Assembly (NCBI GenBank): GCA_003343565.1
Contig: QALA01000023.1
Location: 1-22,757 of the forward strand
Source: Verrucomicrobiota bacterium
GTDB taxonomy: Bacteria > Verrucomicrobiota > Verrucomicrobiia > Opitutales > Intestinicryptomonadaceae
DNA: 22,757 nt
Direction of reading: 5' to 3'
Under the pieces are notes generated by a model that had not been told where the DNA came from, did no database searches, and saw nothing but the letters and a program-made list of their open reading frames with translations. The first letter of the stretch is position 1. Every line of letters starts with the position of its first letter. Of the stretch, positions 14,636-22,757 are shown piece by piece. The translations under genes and the position numbers were made by a program.

Positions 14636-15221
14636 GGCGCGTTTCGCGCGGGATTGAGGGCGTATTGCATCGCAATGTTTGAGGGATAAAATCGGACGTT
14701 TGGAGTAGACGCCCATTTTTTTTTCAAAGATTTTCGCAATGGGGTATCGCAAGGGGCGTTCGGGGAGACGCAAGGAGATTGCGAAGGGATTAAAATCGGG
14801 AGGCGGGGGGAAACGGGATTGCGCCGGATTGCGCGAGATTGCCGGTTATTTGCAGGGAACTTTCTTGTCGCGCGCCTCATAGACGCCGTTGCCGCGCTGT
14901 TCGCAGACACTCTTTTTGTGCCGCCCGCAAATACTGTTGTCGCCCCGTTTGCAGACACCGTTGCCGCGCCGCAGGAAAATTTCTCTTCGGCGCAGATGAA
15001 ACATTCGCCTATTGCCGCTTTAATCTTTCATTGCGCGTGCGCGGTTGTCGGCGTGCGGATTTGCGAGGCCGCCCCGCGCCGAGTGGGGGGAATATTTGGC
15101 GGATTCGTTAAGCGTATTGCCGGCGCGCGAAATTCTGAAAGAGGACGCTTGGCTCGGCGTATGCGCTGCCGTTTAACCGCAAAAAAGGACGCAAAAAAAT
15201 GTATGAAAAAAATGGCGCAAG
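14636..15221. other. Gene-free stretch between converging genes
   Basis: No gene is supported in the 586 bases between the hydrolase terminator and the antiporter terminator. An open frame of 196 codons on the plus strand crosses a 24-bp tandem repeat and runs into the antiporter gene antisense; it has no domain. Short GATTGCGC-like motifs recur near 14815-14845. Confidence 0.5.
14888..14975. repeat. Degenerate 24-bp tandem repeat, about 3.6 copies
   Basis: Units start at 14888, 14912, 14936 and 14960 with constant 24-base spacing. The first and third share GTTG-C/T-CGC and GCAGACAC, the second is more diverged, and the fourth is partial. Translated on the plus strand they read as eight-residue repeats such as VAALFADT and VVAPFADT. 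The unit length is again a multiple of three. Confidence 0.65.
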
Positions 15222-15254
15222 AAAAAGGCGCGCCGCAAGAATTGCGGACGCGCC
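15222..15254 (-). terminator. Intrinsic terminator of the aaxBC-like operon
   Basis: On the minus strand GGCGCG-T-CCGCAA pairs with TTGCGG-CGCGCC around a three-base loop, with one bulged T, and is followed by TTTTT (15226-15222). It is 22 bases past the antiporter stop. Confidence 0.9.
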
Positions 15255-15276
15255 CCGTGTTAGATTTAATTTTCGA

Positions 15277-16764
15277 TTATACGGCCGCCAGCTTTCCGGA
15301 AATCATCAGGCATATTGCCGCAACCGCCACTATGACGAGGGCAACCGCTCCCAACGCTTCCCGTTTGGTAAACGCCCGCCTCTTCTGCTGGCGGGACGCC
15401 CATATATAAACCGGAATGCCCGCCGCAAGGAATATCACGGACATCAACAGATAGTCGAGCCCCGCCGCGTAAATCAGCCACACCGCGTAAATCGAGCCGA
15501 GTACGCCCGATAGCAGAGCCAATTTTACGGAGCCGCCGAGATTGACAACGTTTGAATCCCTCTTCAGGCAAATCTTCCATAGATACGCCGTGCTCGCCAG
15601 ATAAGGCGGCAAAACCATGACGCCCGTTATGCTGAGCATGGTGTTCCACGCGTTATTGGAAAAGTAGACCAGCAACATGGCAAGCTGCATGAGAATGCTC
15701 GTCACCCAGAGCGAGGCCGACGGCGAACCGTGCGAATTTTCGGCGGTAAAGAACTTCGGGAACGTCCCGTCTTTTGCCGCCGCGTAAGGCATTTCCGCCG
15801 TTATCATAGTCCATGCCAACCAGCTGGCAAGCACCGCTATTATAAGGCCGATGTTCATCAGCCAGCTGCCCCACTCGCCGACGACCTTCTCCAAAATTCC
15901 CGCCGTGGACGGATTGGGAACGGCCGCAAGCTCCGCCTGCGTCATAAATCCGAACGGCAGCACCGACAAGAGGACAAAAATGAGCAGGCAGCCGAAAAAG
16001 CCCAGTATCGTCGCCTTGCCGACGTCGCTTTGGCTCTTGGCTTTGTCGGACAGGACAACCGCGCCCTCGATGCCGATGAAGGCCCAGAGCGTGACAAGCA
16101 TCGTGCTCTTTATTTGGTCGCCCATAAATCCCAAATTCCGCTCTCCGTCTCCGGTGAGATGCCCCCAGAAGTCGAACGTGAACTTGTCCCACTGGAACAC
16201 CACGGCCATGATTATTATGAACAGGAAAACGGGCACGAGCTTTCCAATCGTTCCGATTATGTTCAAAACCGAGGCCTGTCTTATCCCGCGCAAGACTATG
16301 AAATTAAACATCCAAATCAGCAGCGATCCGCCCACTATGGACTCGATATTGTTTCCTCCGGTAAACCAGCCCGGAAAAAAATAATTGAGCGCGTCCATGG
16401 TTATGACGGCGTATCCGACATTGCCGAATATCTGGCACAGCCAATACCCCCATGCGATTGTAAAGCCGGCGTAGTTTCCGAATCCGGCCTTGCTGTACAT
16501 GTATATTCCGGCGGTCAAGTCGGGACGCGCGACTGCCAGAGTCTTGAACGTATTGGCGATGAAATAAATTCCGATGCCCGTCACAATCCATGCGAGTATC
16601 ACGGCGCCGGCTCCCGCGCCGGCGGCCATGTTCTTGGGCAGACTGTAAATTCCGCCCCCGACCATGGAGCTGACGACTATCGCCGCCAGCCCCATTGCGC
16701 CAAGCCTCTTCGCGGCGGACATGCCCGCCTGCGCAGGAGGCGTTTTTGCGTTGTTATCCGCCAT
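15277..16764 (-). CDS. aaxC: Basic amino acid/polyamine antiporter, probably arginine:agmatine (AaxC-like)
   Basis: This is an APC-superfamily antiporter with about twelve hydrophobic segments in 495 residues. The first helix has the substrate-binding GGGIY motif in VVSSMVGGGIYSLPKNMA (31-47), close to the ArcD and AaxC branch. WAFIGIEGAVVLSDKAKSQSDVGKAT is also typical of the APA family. ATG 16764 is chosen over the upstream in-frame start at 16803, because AAAGG lies about eight bases before it and the longer form would overlap the decarboxylase gene. The spacing to the decarboxylase stop is 16 bases, so the two genes form an operon. By analogy with chlamydial AaxC it should exchange external arginine for agmatine; arginine:ornithine exchange is the alternative. 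A strong terminator follows. Confidence 0.85.
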   Translation of the reverse strand: MADNNAKTPPAQAGMSAAKRLGAMGLAAIVVSSMVGGGIYSLPKNMAAGAGAGAVILAWIVTGIGIYFIANTFKTLAVARPDLTAGIYMYSKAGFGNYAGFTIAWGYWLCQIFGNVGYAVITMDALNYFFPGWFTGGNNIESIVGGSLLIWMFNFIVLRGIRQASVLNIIGTIGKLVPVFLFIIIMAVVFQWDKFTFDFWGHLTGDGERNLGFMGDQIKSTMLVTLWAFIGIEGAVVLSDKAKSQSDVGKATILGFFGCLLIFVLLSVLPFGFMTQAELAAVPNPSTAGILEKVVGEWGSWLMNIGLIIAVLASWLAWTMITAEMPYAAAKDGTFPKFFTAENSHGSPSASLWVTSILMQLAMLLVYFSNNAWNTMLSITGVMVLPPYLASTAYLWKICLKRDSNVVNLGGSVKLALLSGVLGSIYAVWLIYAAGLDYLLMSVIFLAAGIPVYIWASRQQKRRAFTKREALGAVALVIVAVAAICLMISGKLAAV

Positions 16765-16780
16765 AAACGACGCCTTTCGA

Positions 16781-17362
16781 CTAAACGCTTGCGGGCTCGG
16801 CAAACTCGAAATTCAAAAATCCCAGAGCTGTCAAACAGTATCCGAACGGCTGTTCGATATTGATGAAGTTATGGAATATTTGGAAGTCGCTATGCTTCTG
16901 CACCCCGCGAATGGATAGTTCGTGGTTGAGCGATTTGTTCAGCCACATTTCGCAATGGGTCTTTGCGATGTCTTCGTCGATCCACGTGTCGAAATATTCG
17001 ACGTATTCAGCCGCCCAGCCGCCGATGAGCTCGCCGCTCTTGTCTTTGCCCCAGCATACTCCGACGCCCGTCGCTATCGCGCGGTGTTCGCTGCTTCTTG
17101 CCCCGTTGCCGGCCATTATGACCTCCAGCACCGCTCCGTGATGGAAGAATTTTGTCACTTTGTCCACGGGGTAGATTTTTCCATACAGCTCCTTGGGCAG
17201 AACCGACGTGTAGGGAATTACGTTGAAATTCTCTATTTTCGCCTCAAGCAGCGCGGAATCGTAGCAGAATGTCTCAAAGGGTTGAGGGGGTATGCCGTCG
17301 CAGGCCTGCCCCGCTCCTCCCGTGTGAAATGCCAATGTGGGATACCTAGTTCCTAATACCAT
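16781..17362 (-). CDS. aaxB: Pyruvoyl-dependent arginine decarboxylase, Chlamydia AaxB type
   Basis: The enzyme converts arginine to agmatine and CO2 using a pyruvoyl group made by self-cleavage. The cleavage site is Thr52-Ser53 in PYTSVLPKE, so a beta chain of 52 residues and an alpha chain of 141 with an N-terminal pyruvoyl group are expected. Family blocks are GTRYPTLAFHTGG, DGIPPQPFETFCYDSALLEAKIENFN, the probable proton donor Glu80 in HGAVLEVIMAG, ATGVGVCWGKD, GGWAAEYVEYF and GYCLTALGFLNFE. From memory this is strikingly similar to chlamydial AaxB, and the 193 residues match its length. A good ribosome site (AAGGAG) lies eight bases before ATG 17362. The antiporter gene follows after 16 bases. 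A role in acid tolerance or arginine depletion fits the pairing; polyamine synthesis is also possible. The porin gene aaxA of Chlamydia is not in the window. Confidence 0.95.
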   Translation of the reverse strand: MVLGTRYPTLAFHTGGAGQACDGIPPQPFETFCYDSALLEAKIENFNVIPYTSVLPKELYGKIYPVDKVTKFFHHGAVLEVIMAGNGARSSEHRAIATGVGVCWGKDKSGELIGGWAAEYVEYFDTWIDEDIAKTHCEMWLNKSLNHELSIRGVQKHSDFQIFHNFINIEQPFGYCLTALGFLNFEFAEPASV

Positions 17363-18115
17363 GTTAATTACTCCTTATTTATTTAGTATTTTAGTTTTTC
17401 TCTAATATTTTTTGTAGATTTCCCCATCTGCAAATGTGACGCATAGTATAATATGTTTTTTAGAGAAGGTTTCCGGATTTGCGTCCGAAACATTTAAATT
17501 AGTAAAGAATTTTTTGGATTTGTTCTGCAAATATTGGGAATCCCCATTCCGAAAAATTTGTTCCGCGCGCAAATTTCTTGCGTTTTTTCGCGGGTTTGGC
17601 TTCGCAGCGGCGGGCCGCGTTCAAATCCGAAACTCTCCGGGGAAGAGGGGGTATGCGGCATTTGGCAAACGGCATTTTCTTCCCTTTTTTACAAGGGCGG
17701 CACGTTCAAAATCCGATTTCGGAAAACAGGGCGGAATTTGGAGGCCGCATCGTTTTTTCGGGAATCTTCGGCCGAGGCGGCGCGAAAGAATTGAGGATTT
17801 CTTGCAAATCCGCAGATTTAGGGCGATGCGCGTCTTACCGGCGGAGTTTTGCGTCCTCATAAATTTTTTCAAATCTTGGTTCGTTTTATCAAATATTACT
17901 TCGTTTTAGGATTTGGAGCTTAAAAATATTTTCACCCCCCGCATCTCTTCTTTCAGCTTGTGCGCAATTTTTATATTCCGCAATATGCCGTTATTTCCCG
18001 CAGCATGCCGAAAGCGGTATTGAAATCGTCGCAACGGGGACGTTTGCGTACAGACAGTTGTTGCGTATTTTATTTTGGGAGCCGGCAAGTCCGCGGCGAA
18101 TCCGCTTTGAAGTTA
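17363..18115. other. Gene-free stretch upstream of the aaxBC-like operon
   Basis: The first 100 bases upstream of aaxB are unusually AT-rich and must hold its promoter. TATTAT and TATACT on the minus strand (17448-17453, 17445-17450) are -10 candidates but lack a matching -35. TTCTCTAA (17398-17405) is repeated in inverted form at 17460-17467. The rest contains only frames without domains, including a 60-codon minus-strand ORF (17906-18088) I cannot support as a gene. Confidence 0.5.
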
Positions 18116-18165
18116 ACGCAAAACGGCCGCCTGTTTCGGAGTCGGGCGGCCGTCGTTTTTTTTGT
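18116..18165. terminator. Probable terminator after the RND pump gene
   Basis: ACGGCCGCC (18123-18131) and GGCGGCCGT (18145-18153) form a perfect nine-base stem with a 13-base loop. On the minus strand, downstream of the pump gene, it is followed by only a short TTT-type tract. On the plus strand CG then eight T follow. It may therefore work in both directions. Confidence 0.65.
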
Positions 18166-18207
18166 TGTCCGTGCGCGGCGTCTTTCTTCGTTTTTTCTTC
18201 GCGCGCC

Positions 18208-21200
18208 CTATTTGCGATCGAGTATCGGTTTTCCGAATAGCCGGCGTATTACGTAGTAGAATATCGGCGTAAATACGCAGCCGGCGATTGTGACGCCTAT
18301 CATGCCGAAGAATACCGAAGTTCCGAGGCTTTGGCGCAATTCGAATCCCGATCCCGTTCCGTATGCGAGCGGGAACACTCCGAGAATAAACGCCATGGAG
18401 GTCATGACTATGGGCCGGAGCCTGTTCTTTGACGCGTTGCTTACGGAACTTACGAGTTCCTCTCCGTTTTCCTCGCGCTGCTTTGCAAACTCGACAATCA
18501 GAATGGCGTTCTTGCATGCCAGCCCGATTAGCACTATGAATCCGATTTGCGTCAGTATGTTGTTGTCGAGGCCGCGCGCATGGATGCCGGATATGGCAAA
18601 AAACAGCACGAGCGGAACTATGAGTATCACCGCCAGCGGGATTGTCCAGCTCTCGTATAGGGCGGCGAGCATTAGGAATACGAACACCACGCACACGAAA
18701 AATACGATTAGCGAGGTATTGCCGGTGCGTTTCTGCTGGAATGCGATGTCCGTCCACTCTATGCCCATGCCCTGCGGAAGGACTTGCAAGGCCAGTTCGT
18801 CGATGGCGTGAATCGCCTCGCCGGAGCTGTATCCCTTGCTCAGGTTGCCCTGAATCTCGGCGCTTTCATACATATTGTAGCGCACGGTTCTGTCGGGGCC
18901 GATTATGCGGTCGATGGATATGAGTGAGCCAAGCGGAACATATTTGCCGTTGGCGTCCGGAACCTTCAGGTTGTATATGTCCCGCAGGTCCTTTCTGTTC
19001 GAACTTTCGGCCTGCGCCACCACGCGGTACACGCGCCCTAAAATGTTGAAGTCGTTTACGTATATGGAGCCGAGATTGTATTGCAGCGTGGTGAATATGG
19101 ACTCCAGCGGCACATTCAGCTTTTGGGCGCGTTCGCGGTCTATGTCCACGTACAGCTGCGGATTGGATATGCGGAATCCCGTAAAGGCCTGCGAGACGCA
19201 ATCGAGCTTGTTGATTTCGTCCACCATTATGGCCAGCTGCTTGTTGAGCTCGTCGATTCCGTATCCGGCGCGGTCTTGCAGCTGCATTTTGAAGTCGCTT
19301 CCGCTTCCTATGCCGCGGACGGGGGCGGGCGTCATCATGTAGACTGCGCCTTCGGGGCATGCTTCGTCCAGTATTGCGCGGACTTCGTCCAAAATTACCC
19401 CGGCCGAGCGCCCGTTTTTGTCCCTCTCCTTTCTGTCGGACAGATTGATTGTGATGTTTCCGGCGTTCGAGGAGGCCATTCCGGATATTCCGTTTCTTCC
19501 GGCCACCGCATTGGTGTATTTTACGCCTTCGACCTGCATTATCAGTTGTCCCGCGCGCTTGACGACCTCTTCGGTGCGCTCGAATGAGGCGCCGTCGGGC
19601 AGGATTATCGTCGCGGAGAAATATCCCTGGTCCTGTTTCGGAATGAATCCCTTTGGAGTTTCCTCAAAGGTGTATTTTGTCGCCCAGAGCAGGCCTGCGT
19701 AGAGGGCCAGCACGAGAATCGACACGCGCGTAAGTTTCGCCACAAACCAGCCGTACTTTTCCGACACCCACGTGAATCCCTTGTTGAACAGCCAGAAAAA
19801 TCCGCCTATCGTATAATTCCAGAGCTTCGAGGCGAACCCCGTCGACTTTTGCGATATGTCGCGCAGAAGCAGCGCGCACAGCGCGGGCGTGAGCGTGAGC
19901 GACACCAGCGCGGACAGTATTGTCGAAGCCGCTATCGTGAGCGCAAACTGCTTGTAAAATTCGCCGGATATGCCCCCGACAAACGCGGTCGGAACGAATA
20001 CGCAGCTCAAGACGAGCGCTATCGCAATAACCGCTCCCTGAACTTGCGTCATGGCCTTTTCGGTCGCCTCGCGCACGGGAAGGCCCAGCCGCATGTTGCG
20101 CTCCACGTTTTCGACCACCACGATTGCGTCGTCGACGACTATGCCTATTGCAAGCACAAGCCCGAACAATGTCAGGTTGTTTATCGAGAATCCGAACAGG
20201 TACATCACCGCAAACGTGCCGACGAGCGACACGGGAATCGCAAACAGCGGAATTATCGCCGCGCGCCAGTTTTGCAGAAAGAGCAGGACGACGACAACCA
20301 CCAGCAGTATGGCCTCGAATATCGTGCGGTAAACCGCGTTGATGGACTCCTGTATAAATTCCGTCGCATCGTATCCGATGACGTAGTCCACGTCCGGGGG
20401 GAAGCTCTTTTTCATCTCCTCCAGTTCCGCCCTGACTTTTTTGGACAGCTCCATCGCGTTTGCGTTGGGCAGCTGGTACGCCCCCATCGTCACCGCGCTC
20501 TTGTTGTTGATGTACGATTCGTTCCCGTAGGTGTACGAGCCAAGCTCTATTCGCGCGACGTCCCGCAGATAGATTATGCGGCCGTCCGGCAGGTATTTTA
20601 TTATTATGCCCCCGAACTCTCTTTCCGTTTCGAGGCGGCCCTGCGTGTTTATTATCATCTCGAACGCGGCGTCCGAATCGAGCGGCGGGGCGTTCAATTT
20701 TCCGGCGGCTATCTGCTTGTTCTGCTCCTGAAGCGCGTCTATGACCTGTTGGGGCGTGACGTCAAGGGCCGAGAGCCTGTCAGGATCGAGCCATATCCTC
20801 ATGCAGTATTCCTTCGCCCCCCATACGCCGAATTCGCTTATGCCGTAGATTCGCGCGAGGCGGTCCTGCATTTGGGTGAGGGCGTAGTTGGTCAGATAGA
20901 GCTTGTCGCGCGTGCCGTTGGGCGAAAACAGGTTTATCCATATCAGCAGGTCGGGGGAGCGCTTTCTGACGGTCACGCCGGTGTCGCGCACCTCTTGCGG
21001 AAGTCTGGACAGCGTTTCCGAAACCCTGTTTTGTACGCGCACCTGCGCCATGTCTATGTTTGTCCCGGTCTCGAACGTGATGACAATCTGGGCGGAGCCG
21101 TCGGACCCCGACTGGCTCTGCATGTAAAGCATTCCCTCGACTCCGTTCAGAGCCTGTTCCAGCGGGGCTACCACCGACTTCATCACAACCTCCGGCGACG

Positions 21201-21360
21201 CTCCCCTATAACTGGCCCCGACGTAAACCGACGGCGGAGCCACATTCGGGTACTGCGCAACCGGCAGGGCCAGATACGCGCCGAGACCCAGCAGGAAAAT
21301 CACTATGGATATTACTCCCGCGAAAATCGGGCGGTTTATGAAAAAGTGGGAAAATTTCAT
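18208..21360 (-). CDS. RND efflux pump inner-membrane subunit, HAE1 (AcrB) family
   Basis: This is a proton-driven drug/hydrophobe exporter that works as a trimer in the inner membrane. The 1050 residues have the family plan: an N-terminal helix (FFINRPIFAGVISIVIFLLG), a first porter region, helices 2-6, a second porter region, and helices 8-12. Proton relay residues are Asp410 and Asp411 in GIVVDDAIVVVENVERNM and Lys950 in GLACKNAILIVEFAK, matching Asp407, Asp408 and Lys940 of E. coli AcrB. The YNLGSIYVNDFNILGRVYRV block is typical of drug pumps rather than metal pumps. Its ATG overlaps the adaptor stop as ATGA, so the two are translationally coupled. No outer-membrane channel gene is adjacent, and a hairpin follows the gene. 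Substrate range cannot be read from the sequence. Confidence 0.96.
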   Translation of the reverse strand: MKFSHFFINRPIFAGVISIVIFLLGLGAYLALPVAQYPNVAPPSVYVGASYRGASPEVVMKSVVAPLEQALNGVEGMLYMQSQSGSDGSAQIVITFETGTNIDMAQVRVQNRVSETLSRLPQEVRDTGVTVRKRSPDLLIWINLFSPNGTRDKLYLTNYALTQMQDRLARIYGISEFGVWGAKEYCMRIWLDPDRLSALDVTPQQVIDALQEQNKQIAAGKLNAPPLDSDAAFEMIINTQGRLETEREFGGIIIKYLPDGRIIYLRDVARIELGSYTYGNESYINNKSAVTMGAYQLPNANAMELSKKVRAELEEMKKSFPPDVDYVIGYDATEFIQESINAVYRTIFEAILLVVVVVLLFLQNWRAAIIPLFAIPVSLVGTFAVMYLFGFSINNLTLFGLVLAIGIVVDDAIVVVENVERNMRLGLPVREATEKAMTQVQGAVIAIALVLSCVFVPTAFVGGISGEFYKQFALTIAASTILSALVSLTLTPALCALLLRDISQKSTGFASKLWNYTIGGFFWLFNKGFTWVSEKYGWFVAKLTRVSILVLALYAGLLWATKYTFEETPKGFIPKQDQGYFSATIILPDGASFERTEEVVKRAGQLIMQVEGVKYTNAVAGRNGISGMASSNAGNITINLSDRKERDKNGRSAGVILDEVRAILDEACPEGAVYMMTPAPVRGIGSGSDFKMQLQDRAGYGIDELNKQLAIMVDEINKLDCVSQAFTGFRISNPQLYVDIDRERAQKLNVPLESIFTTLQYNLGSIYVNDFNILGRVYRVVAQAESSNRKDLRDIYNLKVPDANGKYVPLGSLISIDRIIGPDRTVRYNMYESAEIQGNLSKGYSSGEAIHAIDELALQVLPQGMGIEWTDIAFQQKRTGNTSLIVFFVCVVFVFLMLAALYESWTIPLAVILIVPLVLFFAISGIHARGLDNNILTQIGFIVLIGLACKNAILIVEFAKQREENGEELVSSVSNASKNRLRPIVMTSMAFILGVFPLAYGTGSGFELRQSLGTSVFFGMIGVTIAGCVFTPIFYYVIRRLFGKPILDRK

Positions 21361-22499
21361 TTCGATTTTTTCGCCTTGTTTTCGCCCTTTAGAACCGGCG
21401 TGACTACCTTGTCCGGACGCGCCCTATGCTGGCCGTCGATTACGACCTTCTCGGTTCCGGCCAATCCCTCTTCGACAATCTGCATCTTCCCGACTTTGTC
21501 GCCGACTTTCACCGAGCGGTATTCGACGACGTTCTTGTCGTTGACGACCAGCACGTACCTGCCCACGAGGTCCGTTCCGACGGCCGCTTCCGGAATGAGT
21601 ATTTTCTCGACCGGCTCTCCCGCCCGAAGGCTGATTTTTGCGAACATTCCGGGAAAGAGCATTCCGCTTTTGTTGTCTATGTCCGCGCGAAGCTCGATGC
21701 TTGCGGCGTTGAGCTTGTTATCCACGTAGGTCAGAATCCCGTTGTGCGAATAGTCGGTTTCGTCCATGAGCTTCAGCCGGACGGGCGGCCCCTTGCGCTT
21801 GGCCGGGTCTATGGCCTTGAACAGGTTTATCTTTCCGTAGCGTATTACGTCGCGCTCGCTGATCTCAAAGTAGGCGTAGATGGTGTCGCGGCTGACGAGC
21901 GTGGCCATGAGGGTGTTCTCGCTCGAAACGAGGTTGCCGACGTCCACGCGCCGCTTGCCAATGTATCCCGACATCGGCGCGAGTATCTTTGTAAATTCGA
22001 GGTTTAAATTCGCCTCCTTGAGCTTTGCCTGCGCGCTCATCATGACGGCCTTTGCCGAGAGAAGCTCGCTGTTGCGGGTTTCGAGAACCTCCTTCGATAT
22101 GGCGTTTTCGTTGTAGAGCTGCTTTGCGCGCTCAAGATTGCTCTTTGCCAGCTCTATTCTGGCCGCGATTTCGGCGACCGACGCGTTGCAGGCGTCGACC
22201 ACGGCCTCAAACGGGGCGGGGTCTATCTGAAATAGAATGTCGCCCTCCTTTACGAAGTCGCCGTCCTCAAAATAGATTTTTTCGAGATAGCCGTTGACGC
22301 GGGAGCGTATCTCGACGGATTTTTCGCCTTCGAGACGCGCGGTGTACTCGTCCCATATCTCGATGGGAACCCTTTGCGGATATTGGACGAAAACGGTATT
22401 GTTCTCCTTTTTTGCGATATTCCTGTCGTCCTGCTTCTGGCATGCCAAAAGCGACATGAAAACGACGCATACGGCAGTGTAGTGCAGCAGTTTTCTCAT
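21357..22499 (-). CDS. RND efflux periplasmic adaptor lipoprotein (AcrA/MexA family)
   Basis: The protein bridges the RND pump to an outer-membrane channel. It has a lipoprotein signal ending in LLAC with Cys20 as the anchor. The barrel-sandwich halves are SVEIRSRVNGYLEKIYFEDGDFV and TKILAPMSGYIGKRRVDVGNLV, and the helical hairpin between them (about 95-150) is rich in Ala, Glu and Lys. The beta-barrel and membrane-proximal domains follow, with a Lys-rich C-terminus. ATG 22499 is chosen because it gives a proper signal peptide and is preceded by GGGGGGAA; an upstream in-frame TTG 22529 would add ten residues before it. Length is 380 residues. It is cotranscribed with the pump gene through an ATGA overlap. 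A 15-bp hairpin lies 56 bases before the start. Confidence 0.94.
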   Translation of the reverse strand: MRKLLHYTAVCVVFMSLLACQKQDDRNIAKKENNTVFVQYPQRVPIEIWDEYTARLEGEKSVEIRSRVNGYLEKIYFEDGDFVKEGDILFQIDPAPFEAVVDACNASVAEIAARIELAKSNLERAKQLYNENAISKEVLETRNSELLSAKAVMMSAQAKLKEANLNLEFTKILAPMSGYIGKRRVDVGNLVSSENTLMATLVSRDTIYAYFEISERDVIRYGKINLFKAIDPAKRKGPPVRLKLMDETDYSHNGILTYVDNKLNAASIELRADIDNKSGMLFPGMFAKISLRAGEPVEKILIPEAAVGTDLVGRYVLVVNDKNVVEYRSVKVGDKVGKMQIVEEGLAGTEKVVIDGQHRARPDKVVTPVLKGENKAKKSK

Positions 22500-22554
22500 A
22501 AATATAATTCCCCCCAATTTCTTCCCCAAGAAATCAATCGGCGCGCAAGAAACG

Positions 22555-22591
22555 CCCGTAAAATTTTTTCCTGTTTAAAAAATTTTGCGGG
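22555..22591. promoter_or_regulatory. 15-bp inverted repeat upstream of the efflux operon
   Basis: CCCGTAAAATTTTTT (22555-22569) and AAAAAATTTTGCGGG (22577-22591) pair over 15 positions, with one G-T pair, around seven bases. It lies between the efflux operon and the divergent tRNA gene. It could be an operator for an efflux repressor or a 5' UTR hairpin. The AT core followed by GC ends does not fit an intrinsic terminator. Confidence 0.5.
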
Positions 22592-22641
22592 TGACTCAAG
22601 AAAAATTTTTATGCGGATTTTTTGCAAAGTGAAAAAAATCG

Positions 22642-22672
22642 TTGACGCGCCGTGAAAAGACGCCACCATGCA
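22642..22672 (+). promoter_or_regulatory. Possible promoter of the tRNA-Ala gene
   Basis: TTGACG (22642-22647) matches five of six -35 positions. The best -10 in range (CATGCA, 22667-22672) is poor and the spacing is 19. The position, just before the tRNA, is the main support. Confidence 0.3.
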
Positions 22673-22684
22673 AATCTCAATCGA

Positions 22685-22757
22685 GGGGATGTAGCTCAGT
22701 TGGAAGAGCACCACAATGGCATTGTGGGGGTCGTCGGTTCGAACCCGATCATCTCCA
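22685..22757 (+). tRNA. tRNA-Ala (anticodon GGC)
   Basis: The 73 bases fold as a complete cloverleaf. The acceptor GGGGATG pairs with CATCTCC and includes the G3-U70 pair that marks alanine tRNAs. The anticodon stem CCACA/TGTGG holds the loop ATGGCAT with anticodon GGC, and the T arm has TTCGAAC. The discriminator base is A at 22757, the last base of the window, so whether CCA is encoded cannot be seen. Confidence 0.97.

Noticed and set aside
12751..14958. 735-codon open frame on the minus strand
   Set aside because: It is antisense to the GH50-like hydrolase, whose signal peptide, ribosome site and catalytic motifs are clear. The antisense product is rich in Arg, Val and Pro without any domain.
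15730..16863. 377-codon open frame on the plus strand
   Set aside because: It is antisense to the antiporter and overlaps the decarboxylase end; no domain is seen.
17447..17452. Perfect TATAAT on the plus strand
   Set aside because: No -35 at a workable distance and no plus-strand gene follows; the region is AT-rich, so chance is likely.
17906..18088. 60-codon minus-strand ORF ending in a Lys-rich tail
   Set aside because: The C-terminal part looks protein-like, but there is no ribosome site, family match or conserved neighbour, and it is short enough to be chance.
19849..21729. 626-codon open frame on the plus strand
   Set aside because: It is antisense to the RND pump and adaptor genes. 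Composition is dominated by Arg, His and Tyr, typical of the antisense of a GC-rich gene.

Overview
The window looks like chromosomal DNA of a free-living or gut-associated member of the PVC group, probably a verrucomicrobium of the Opitutae. This is an inference from gene content and was not tested with a phylogeny. Pointers are a Chlamydia-type pyruvoyl arginine decarboxylase/antiporter pair, a GH50-like agarase-type hydrolase, a DnaX without its zinc cysteines, many genes with weak or no Shine-Dalgarno sequence, and long gaps between genes. No phage, IS element or CRISPR array is visible.

Layout. 1-355: no gene, one short tandem repeat. 356-1955 (-): dnaX, whose zero frame stops early just after an A10 run, while the +1 frame stays open for another 157 codons. 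2247-3454 (+): a four-helix membrane protein coupled to a secreted histidine phosphatase. 3640-5104 (-): rplS, trmD and rpsP, without rimM between rpsP and trmD. 5337-6576 (-): a DRE-TIM aldolase preceded by what looks like a complete transcription attenuator, with a leader ORF encoding YYYYFFY, an antiterminator and a terminator. 6640-7500: no gene, tandem repeats. 7573-8727 (-): carA alone. 8728-9443: no gene. 9444-10124 (-): a lipoprotein. 10407-12074 (+): an aspartate:alanine-exchanger-family transporter. 12502-14577 (+): a secreted GH50-like hydrolase. 14636-15221: no gene, 24-bp tandem repeats. 15277-17362 (-): aaxB-aaxC-like arginine decarboxylation module. 17363-18115: no gene. 18208-22499 (-): RND efflux pump (adaptor lipoprotein plus inner-membrane pump). 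22685-22757 (+): tRNA-Ala(GGC), ending at the last base.

How it works together. Housekeeping genes (dnaX, rpsP-trmD-rplS, carA, tRNA-Ala) are interspersed with small accessory units. aaxBC would import arginine, decarboxylate it and export agmatine, consuming a cytoplasmic proton. The RND pair needs an outer-membrane channel that is not encoded here. The GH50-like enzyme would act on galactan-type polysaccharide outside the cytoplasm.

The two most notable signals are the Tyr/Phe-coding leader attenuator in front of the aldolase gene and the A10 slippage site in dnaX. Neither is explained by the protein-coding annotation alone.
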